A stretch of DNA of 41,530 bases from the NCBI GenBank assembly GCA_045594025.1, contig JAZNXS010000010.1, forward strand, positions 1-41,530, written 5' to 3'. This stretch comes from Scatosoma sp045594025. GTDB taxonomy: Bacteria > Bacillota > Clostridia > Christensenellales > Borkfalkiaceae. Below the pieces are notes generated by a model. That model made no database searches. It was not told the origin of the DNA and saw only the letters and a list, made by a program, of their open reading frames with translations. The position numbers were made by a program, and so were the translations under genes. Shown piece after piece: positions 14,401-22,100 of this stretch; the first letter of the stretch is position 1; every line of letters starts with the position of its first letter.

Positions 14401-15845
14401 CCGTCAAAAACGTAGCCCTCGCGCGTCGGCGCATAAAGCAATACTGTTTCGTCTTCCGTTTTGTACTGCTGAGGATTGCGCGCGTCGTTGACACCGCCGT
14501 TCAGCACATACGCCAACGTGTAGCTGTCTATATTCCAAAGCGCGCGGTATTCTCTATCCCCCACGCTCCCTTGCGGAATGGTGACGCTAAGCAGAACGTC
14601 GGACGATTCTCCTATCGTCCAACCGCCGAAAATATATCCGCTTCGCACGGGATCTTGTAACGTAATATCCGCACTTTCCACCGTATATCCAACGGGATTT
14701 CCCTCGGCGTTGCCGCCGTTAAGATCATACGAAATCGTATACCATGTCGGCGTCCATTTTGCCTGCAACGTTACGTTCGCTTGAATATCCCAATATCCGT
14801 CGACGATTTTATCTTCCCCGAAATACCAACCCTCGAAATCATATCCTGTTCTTACAGGAGTTTTCAACAAAAAATAAGACTGGTAGTTTACGCCAAAGCT
14901 CGGCGTGCTCACCGTACCGCCGTTCGCATCATAGGTAACCATGTACGTGTTTGCCGTCCATGAAGCGCCCAAAAATACGTCTTCATAAATCGGTGTGGAA
15001 AAATCAAAATACTCGCCGTTTTCGAGCCAAGGATAGATTACGTCCGGCATCACGTCGAGGGCATCTTCGTCCCAATTTACGTCAACGTCCAGCTGCAACC
15101 AACCGTTAAAGACGTACCCTTGCTTAGAGGTGGTCGGCTCCGTTGCCGTCATGCCTTCCTCAATTGTTTGCACCTCGACTTTACTGCCTCCCAGGGTTGA
15201 AAAATAAACGGTATACGTCGGTTTTCTTCTAATGTGTAAAACGTAGACCTGCGTATTTCCTTCTACCGCCGTCACTTTTATAAAAAACTCGTTATCCCCA
15301 GCTGAAAGCGCCGCCTCTCCGTTTTTGATATACGTTTTTACAGTGCATTCCGCATTAGAATACACCGTCCAATCCGCATACGTATTCGTATGAAAAATTT
15401 CCTCAATGTTAAGCGAGGTTGTCGCATGCGGCACCGTCAAAGAATAGGCGTAATCCCCCATCTTTTCCATGCCATCCACCTGTGCGGCAGTACCTTGCAA
15501 TTCCTCGGAAAAATACGGTTCTTGTTCCCACTTCGCATAGACGGCTACGTCTTCCTCTAAAGCGACGCTCACTACGCTATACGCCGTAAATTCCGTCAGC
15601 CAAGTTTCCGCATCAAAATACCACCCATCAAAGCGGTATCCCTGCTTTTTCGGCTCTTCGGGGAAGGTAAGCACCTCTTCCCCAGCGGTTTCCAGCGTAG
15701 CATAAAGCGCACCGTCTACATGGAACTGCACCTTATAAGCGGTGGAAGAGTGCGTATCGGACGTATTGCACCCGACAAACGAAAGCATTACAGCAAAAAC
15801 GCTCAAAAGAAACACGATGAAGTTGTGTAAAAAGCGTTTTCGCAT
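11448..15845 (-). CDS. Surface lipoprotein with 14 InlB B-type (Listeria-Bacteroides) repeats
   Basis: A 1465-aa lipoprotein: the signal sequence ends in SFVGC, lipidated Cys26. It is built mainly of ~70-aa InlB B-repeat (List_Bact_rpt) units with the pattern V.FD.NGG...GY.F.GWY....G...LYAKW. I count 14 closing (A)KW-type motifs. After the first unit (residues ~135-205) comes a cadherin-like beta-sandwich domain (YSLTVPHATTSLNIEE...). Two further inserts resemble PPC-type beta-sandwiches (regions of DISYDTQISMYAFVPV and DNITFDYSLNYYVFVPL). One repeat carries an eight-Cys insertion (residues 723-746). There is no LPXTG motif and no catalytic domain. The role is probably adhesion or binding at the cell surface. 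It has its own promoter (15880-15908), AGGAG before the ATG, and a terminator downstream, so it is a separate unit from the uptake locus upstream. Confidence 0.9.
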   Translation of the reverse strand: MRKRFLHNFIVFLLSVFAVMLSFVGCNTSDTHSSTAYKVQFHVDGALYATLETAGEEVLTFPEEPKKQGYRFDGWYFDAETWLTEFTAYSVVSVALEEDVAVYAKWEQEPYFSEELQGTAAQVDGMEKMGDYAYSLTVPHATTSLNIEEIFHTNTYADWTVYSNAECTVKTYIKNGEAALSAGDNEFFIKVTAVEGNTQVYVLHIRRKPTYTVYFSTLGGSKVEVQTIEEGMTATEPTTSKQGYVFNGWLQLDVDVNWDEDALDVMPDVIYPWLENGEYFDFSTPIYEDVFLGASWTANTYMVTYDANGGTVSTPSFGVNYQSYFLLKTPVRTGYDFEGWYFGEDKIVDGYWDIQANVTLQAKWTPTWYTISYDLNGGNAEGNPVGYTVESADITLQDPVRSGYIFGGWTIGESSDVLLSVTIPQGSVGDREYRALWNIDSYTLAYVLNGGVNDARNPQQYKTEDETVLLYAPTREGYVFDGWYTEEGFVNRIDSIMEGSSGNLALYAKWAPIEYTVAFDKNNVNAIGDMSTQTLQGEQESHLWALNFALVGYNFIGWNTESDGSGESYADGALVKNLASEHGAVVILYAQWEIRTATVSFNRNGGVGGATGTTGRVGEILPTAGLTAPKKEGYTFTGYYDGMGVKYVDGAMNGVKAWDKNDGVLYAGWQGNRYAVRFDANGGVGEMGDQSFVYGEAEALRYNTFQRTGYSFNGWRTDIDGDCSCCSPSYCNCNSDCVCYQQGGECYLFYNGEELSTLTSVEGATVTLYAMWSRVWMEVQLNTSDSDGEYFIRFHLNGGNGDAPSTQKVTRYTALEYPQIPTRNGYYFAGWYTTPECEGEPFDFSAPVSENVTLYAKWTETQETYQVIFDGSWVGESYTETVNSGTCVPYRKGTSYYNEYLFAGWYSNPSCEGEPFHFYQPITQDTTLYAKWVYKNYATYHLTATGTPLDISYDTQISMYAFVPVMDGYYGFSLMDEEYNTTLGDSVRLYLYDENLVELSINEWDSIGENLTANTLYYIGVEGVSSSGDGYLYAWGADTPIYGGYAVNSYLNSAWLEYTASAYQLEVPQKEGYTFHGWYDGKDGTGTQYTDKNGNSVRTWDKYVSTTLYAKWTLKHYAVRYDANGGVGDLPTGYELDYFEEKELPNNPYTRYGYTFMGWSQNADGSGTIYAEGELVSNLTEVDGETVTLYAVWDPISVNVTLNGFGDSYTVSFDRNDESGTIDLQAVTEEVGLQYPDIPMRSGYVFAGWYTTSDCTGEPYDFTVDVTGDMTLYAKWMQPSYAYDFVLNVGQNTDNITFDYSLNYYVFVPLVSQTVEIYTQRQQGDPYLYLYDANLNRLSYNDDGKGNRDASISWSVTAGTIYYIGFRSYSSSSSSVGTAKLYIKGTEKPADGGVGSGLEDLQLSVTFGSTPTFCVPSAMQGYAFKGWYDGENGTGTQYTDENGNSVRAWDKIEDVTLYAKWEMIS
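13608..13679 (-). other. Eight-cysteine insertion inside one InlB repeat
   Basis: Residues 723-746 of the InlB-repeat lipoprotein contain eight Cys in 24 residues in the pattern C.CC....C.C...C.C......C. It sits in the loop after GWRTDIDGD, where the other repeats have the short segment DGSG..Y..G. The rest of the mature protein contains few Cys. It could bind metal or form a disulfide knot. Confidence 0.8.
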
Positions 15846-15879
15846 GGTTATCTCCTCAAATTGCTTTGGTTACGGCTTT

Positions 15880-15908
15880 ATTTTATCATAAACAAAAGGG
15901 TTTTGCAA
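15880..15908 (-). promoter_or_regulatory. Promoter of the InlB-repeat lipoprotein gene
   Basis: On the minus strand TTGCAA (15908-15903) and TAAAAT (15885-15880) are separated by 17 bases, about 35 bases before the ATG at 15845. Confidence 0.7.
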
Positions 15909-15972
15909 CAGTTTGCGCCCGTAAAATGTTTTTTCATAAACACTGAACGGTGTTTTATACCCTAACAAAGCC

Positions 15973-16025
15973 TTATTTCAACGCAGACATGCCCATGTCA
16001 TTTTTATTTCAATGCGTACATACCC
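15973..16025. repeat. Two 22-bp direct repeats with a 31-bp period upstream of the InlB-repeat gene
   Basis: TTATTTCAACGCAGACATGC (15973-15992) and TTATTTCAATGCGTACATAC (16004-16023), each followed by CC, agree at 18 of 22 positions. Between them the inverted repeat GACATG-CC-CATGTC spans 15986-15999. The array lies 65-140 bp upstream of the promoter at 15880-15908. It may be a regulator-binding site. The remainder of the 299-bp gap between the two large genes holds this array, the promoter and the terminator at 16071-16096. Confidence 0.55.
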
Positions 16026-16070
16026 CTATCCTTCAAAGCTTGTATTATCAGGCTGTTTTTATCAATAATA

Positions 16071-16096
16071 CAGGGCTCACCGAAAGGCGAGCCCTG
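16071..16096 (-). terminator. Terminator of the surface/uptake locus
   Basis: CAGGGCTC-ACC-GAAA-GG-CGAGCCCTG forms an 8-bp G+C-rich stem plus two more pairs after one mismatch, 48 bases past the stop of the 2719-aa gene. A TATTATTGATAAAAA stretch follows on the transcribed strand, so the U-tract is weak but present. Confidence 0.8.
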
Positions 16097-16144
16097 CAAG
16101 ATTCAACTGATTTTATTCAGTTTTGATTTGGGTTTTACTTACGA

Positions 16145-19100
16145 TTAAGCGTTAGGATCCGTAAGGGTTACTTCGCTGGAAACGTAAGTGATCATACCTT
16201 CTGCAACCATGTTACCAATATCGTACTTGATTGCCGTATCCACATAAAGGGATAATTCGTAAACCTGACCTGCCTTTAATGCGGTAACCGCATTGCCTGC
16301 TTCATCGGTAATGCTTGCTTGCATTGCAGACGAGCCGGAAAGCGTAACGCTTCCATTTGCAGGACAAGTGCCGTTGTTATCAGAGTATGCCCAAACGTAG
16401 AACAACATTCCCGTAGAGGAGAAGTCTTTCGAAAGAGCAAATCTAATCTTAACTACCTTGCCAGCTTCGCTTGCTACTTTAATGAGCCAAGAAGCTCTCG
16501 CTGCTCCGCTGGTAGGTTGAGCGTCTCCCCAAACGTTGGCAACAGTTTCGGTTTCCAAACGTTTCACAACTTCGTTTCTGCCAAAGCCGAGTTCTTCGGT
16601 GCCATAGTGAACGGTTACCGTACTATCCGTTGAGCCCGTTACAGGCGAAGATGCAATCGAGGTAGTATAAGTCTTAACGCTCTTCGTCGCAAACGAAACG
16701 GTAAGTGCGTCTGCCTTATAATTGCCGATGTTATAATAGGTAACACCCGTGGGGAAATACAATTCCAACATATAAACGGTGTTTGCCACTAACGTATCAG
16801 ATATAACGTTACCATTTACCCCAAGAATACGCACGTTCGTATTATTCGCATACGTACCAGAAAGATAAGTGTTGGAGGCTGTTACATATCCCGAAGCATT
16901 ATGAGCCCAAGCAAACAAGAAATTATCACTTACGCTAACGGACGTCGATAACGAGAACATAACGCTCGTGTATTGACCTTCCGTACCGTGTATGGACACG
17001 CCAGTCGATTCTCTCGTTCCATCCCAAGCACTATCTTTTGCTTCGGTTATCATCTGCTGCACGTATTCGCCTTCAGCAAAGCCAAGCGTTGTTACGTCGC
17101 CACTATAAGTAGCCAACGTACCGTTCGAATTTTGAAGCAATTCATACGGTTCTTCAAGCTCGCCCGTACCGTACGTTACGTTAGCAAAGTAGATCGTGTT
17201 ATTACAATATGCGCCGATTGCAAGGTAGGTTGCGCCCGGATCGTACACTCTCAAGGTGTATCTCGTACCTGCAGCTACGGAATCTACCGCAAAGCCGTTT
17301 TCGTCAACGATAGTGATTGTAAACGCACTACATGCGCCTGTCTTAGAAATAGAGCCGTTACTGCTTGCCGCCCAAAGATAGAAGATGTTACTTCCGCTAA
17401 GGGCATTTTGAGTAACAAAGTCAACAGCAATGTAATCTTGCGTACCGTCCGCCGTGATTCTCGCTCTGTTTGCATAAATGCTTTCTGCCCAAGTGTCGCT
17501 ATCCCCTACCAAGGTTTGGACGAACGTTCCGTTTTCGAAACCGATATCCGTTACGTCGTCGGTATATTCAGGCAACAACGCATTTGTATCGCCTTGACGC
17601 ATGATGTTGTCTCCAGTACCGGATACGTAGCGAACGTTTGCATAGTAAATAGTGGAATTACTATTACCGATTGCCACGCCGTGGAAGGTATCCGCACCGC
17701 CGAGATATACCCATACGGTATATTTCGTATTCGCCGCAATCGAAGTTGCTGCAACGTTATTTGCGTCAAATACATAAATTGTTCTTGCCGCGCATTCGTT
17801 TGCCGCAATAAGCCCGTTTTCCTGCGCTATGATATTTGAATATCCTGCAACTACGCTGCCATTTCTCGTAAACCAAACGGTGAGGTTAGAAGCATTCGTC
17901 ATCGAGAATTCGAATACCAAGAAGTCTGCATTGCTATTGTTACCAATATGCGCTCTATGATCCCAAGCGCTCGTTGTCACTTGTTCGAATACGTAATCGC
18001 TATCCGCGAAGCCGATCGTAGAGTTCGTACCGCTGAACTGCGACAATTCCGTGCCCGAACCGTCCGTTACAACTTCCGTAGGCTTTTCAATTGCTGCGTC
18101 GTTGCCGTGCGTTACGTTTGCAAGGTAAATCGTCGAACCCGTCTTCCCGATCTTGATTTGATCAACGCCGTCGATATAAATTCTCAACGTGTACAACGTA
18201 TTCGTGCTCATAAGCGTGGATACAGCGTTACCGTTTGCGTTGAACACTTGAATCGTTCTATCCATAGCGTTACCGTTTGCCAGTCTGATATTGCTGGGAT
18301 CAATAACGTACGAAGAACCGCTGTTCAGATAGTTTCCTCCGTTAAGTGCATACGCAAAGAAGTAGCCGTCGCCCGAAGCAATTACCAATTGAACTTCAAC
18401 GTAATCGTAGCTCGAATCAACGTCAAATACCGCTTTATCTGTTCCAGAGTCAACGCCAACGTATTCGTATACGCGAGATCCTGCCGCAAAGCCGAGTTCG
18501 GTCACGTCGCCGTCATATACCGTTACAGCGCTTGTATTGGTACTGTCTGCCGTAATCGTTTCCACGATACCGAACGTTACGTTCGCAAAGAGGATCGTTG
18601 TGTTCGCTTGCCCAACGTGAACCTTCGTCAAGCTTTCATTATCAAGATATACTCTCAATACGTATCTGGTGCCAACCGAACGTCCGCCGGTTACAACGTT
18701 GCCGTCTGTATCGAGAACTTGAATCTTGGTGTTACCGCCGTTAGCGCCCGTGTTCGGCGTATGAGGAGCGTAACCGCTGCCAAACGTTTCATTGCTTGCG
18801 TTTTCTGCTACGAGATAGCTACCGTCAAGCATGCCGCCTGCGTTCACTACCCATGCATTGAAGTACCAAGCGCCGCTCGTTACAACAAACTCAACGTCCA
18901 TATAGTCGTAGTTCGTGGAGTCTACCGCGATGATTGCTCTATCGTTCCAAGCAGCCGTCATGTTTGCTTCGAATACGTAATCGGTATCTGCAAAGCCGTA
19001 CGCGGTTGCGTCGCCCGTGTATTTGGACAAGGTTTCGCCGCTATGACCGCTATCCGCTTCATCCGTATAGACAATTACGTTTTCAGGCAATCCAACGTAT

Positions 19101-22100
19101 ACGTCGCTAGTATCTTCGTAGTCGCCGTAATAAATCGTTGTGCCCGATTGCGTATCGCCAACGAGCGCGATTGTTACGTGCGTTGAGCCTTCGTGATAAA
19201 TCTTGAAGGTGTATTTCTTGTTTGCTTCAAACGAAGTTGCTACGTTGCCTTCAGCATCGAACATTTCAATGTTGACAGAGCTTTGAGTTACCCTGCCATC
19301 AGCAATGTATATCGCCGCCGAGGCACCTGCCTTGCTGGTCCAAATCATGAACTGTTGTCCCGCATTAAGTGCGCTAGAAAGTGCGAAATCAACCGTTAAG
19401 CAGTTTGCAGCGCTATCCGTATAGAACTTAATCGCGTTATCATTCCACGTGCCGGAACCTGCAATAGAAGTAAATACGAGAGTACCTTCTGCAAAGCCAA
19501 GCGCCGTTTCGTCCCCTTCGTAAACGTCAAGAACCGAATTATCCACACCGTAAATAAGAGGTTGAATTGCCGTGGGAAGAGCGCCGTTATGTTCGGTAAC
19601 GTTCGCAATATAAAGTTCGTTTACGTCAAGCAAACCAACTTGAACTTCTTTCAAGCCTGCGCATGCAATGCTTGCGAAGTAATGCTCGCCTGCTTTGATA
19701 GACGTAATACCAAGTCCGTGCTTGTCAAGAATGATAGCCCAATCGCCGCCCAAACCAGTGGATGCGGAAACCGTACCAATCGAAGGGCTGCCGTTTGCTC
19801 CCCAAACGTGGAAGATGCTAGCCGCTTCAACGTCTTCTTTCGCAACAAATTCGAACGTGATATAATCTTGCGCCGTAGACGCACCGAAAATCATTCTCTT
19901 ACCCCAGCCGTCGCCATACAAATTATCAGGCGTTGCGTTTTGTAAGAGATGTACCATCGTGCCATTTTCGTAGCCAAGCGCGGTTTCGTCGCCTTTGTAA
20001 ATAGAATATACGCGATTGTCGCCTACGGTTACGTTAGGAGGCGTAACAGGATCAGCAGGCGTTCCCTTGCCGTAAGTTACGTTACCGAAGTAAATCGTAT
20101 TCGTACCCCATACGCTGAGTGCAAGGCCCGTAGCGCCCGGATCATATACTCTTAACGTATATCTATGTCCTGCCGCTACAGAGCTTACGCTAAATCCGTA
20201 TTCGTCCACCATGCTTACCGTTGCGCCGGTAGGATCGTTCGAATCATCAAATACGCCCGTCTTACTGAAAGAACCTGCGCCTTTAGCAGGCCAAATTTGG
20301 AACATAGTGCCAGTGAAATCGTTAGCGGCAACAAAGTCAACCGTGATATAGTCCTGCGTGCCGGGAGCCATGATTTTTACTCTGTTATCCCAAATGCCGT
20401 TATCCCAAGCAGAGCCATCACCGTTTGCCACCGTCAAGGTTTGAACAACGTCGCTTTCGTAATAACCGAGAGATGCCTTTTCACCGCTGTACACGGGCAG
20501 TTGTTCGCCAGTTTCAGCAACTACAATCTTCGCAACTCTCATTACGTTATAAACGTAAGCGCTCGTTCCGTTGTCGCAGCTTACCTTTACGGTATCGCCA
20601 AGGGCAAGGCCGCTAATTGCCACCTTAATTTTGCCTGCGGCAAATACCGAAGCGTTGCTCACTTCGCCGTTTACGTCAACCGTATAGTCGCCCTTCACAA
20701 GGTTAGAGTCTCTAAGCCAAACTTCCGTTTCACCCTCAGGGATGTAGAAGGTCTTACCCGTGTCAGCGCCAACGATAATTTTAACGCCTTCCGGTGCGGA
20801 AAACGCGCCTGCGCTAGAAACGTAAACCGTTACGTTGGTATACGTACAAGTAGTTGCAGTCGTCGCCAAATTAGGGTCGCCACTCTTGAACGAAATCGTA
20901 ACGTTTTCAAACGTAGCGTTCGTTGCCGTCGTACCGAATGCAGGAGCTGTTGCGGTAAAGTTAGTAAAGTTGATGTTTTTAATGGTTGCACCAGTTAAAA
21001 CTTTAAACATACCGCTAGCGCCAACGCTCACGCTGTCAACGGTATATCCGTTACCGTCTAAAACACCGCTGAAAGTACCGGCTCTTAAAGCAATCGTTCC
21101 GGTTGCGTCGGTAATATCGTTCGTCAATACGTAGTATCCGTCAAGCGTTTTACCCGTGATTGCTTTCAACTCCGTATAGTTTGCAATCGTACCCGTTACA
21201 ACCAATACGTTTGTAAATGTAATCGCCTTTGAAGAAGAACGAAGAACTACGTTGCAAGCGCCAACTGCAGGCGCGGAATCAAACGTAAGCGTTACAGAGC
21301 CGTCGTTTGCGGTTACTGCCGTTGCCGCTACTTCGCCCGCGCTACCAATAAGCGTTGCGGTGTAAGTTTCGCCGCTTGCGATATTCGCACTCGTTAACGT
21401 GATGCTCGTACCCGTAACTACGATTTGTTTCGCAGTTTCTTCATATGCAGTAATACCGGATACTTGACTTTCAAGCGTGCTCTTGAACAGGTCAAGATTC
21501 GTCATTTCGCCGTCTTGGTATACGCCCCAAAGCGTAGCTGCGTCTAAGAAATCCTGCGCGTAAGGAAGAACGTATGCCGAATTCTTTACCGTATACGACG
21601 TGATTGCTTCATAAGGATTATCACTGGTCGAAATCTCATAATCGAACCCATAAAGGTGCATGATGAGATAAAGCGGCGTCATTCTTTCCAATACGATATT
21701 ATTGTAGTAAACTTTATAATTATCGTCATTTACGTCCAAAGCCGCGATCGCCTTGTTGCAAGATGCAATCCAGCCCTGAAGCGTTTCCGCCGTCATGTTC
21801 GAAGTTGTAGCAACTTCGCTCAATAATTTATAAATACCCGAACCCGAATATCCGCTGGTGTTTTCAAAGCCATCTTCGTTGCCTTCTGCCCATTCTTTCC
21901 AAGCGTTGTAATATTCGGTCATTGCCGTTGCGCCGGGCCCAAACGCGCCCGTCATATAGCTGGAAATCCAACCTTCCCAAGTCTCGTCGTCGGGCGTAGC
22001 GTTCCAACGGAGCTCGCTCATTAAGTACTGCTTCAATCTAACCCAGTTTACCGTGTACTGCATGGATTGATTGAACATATAGTCAACGCCTGCGTTATAT

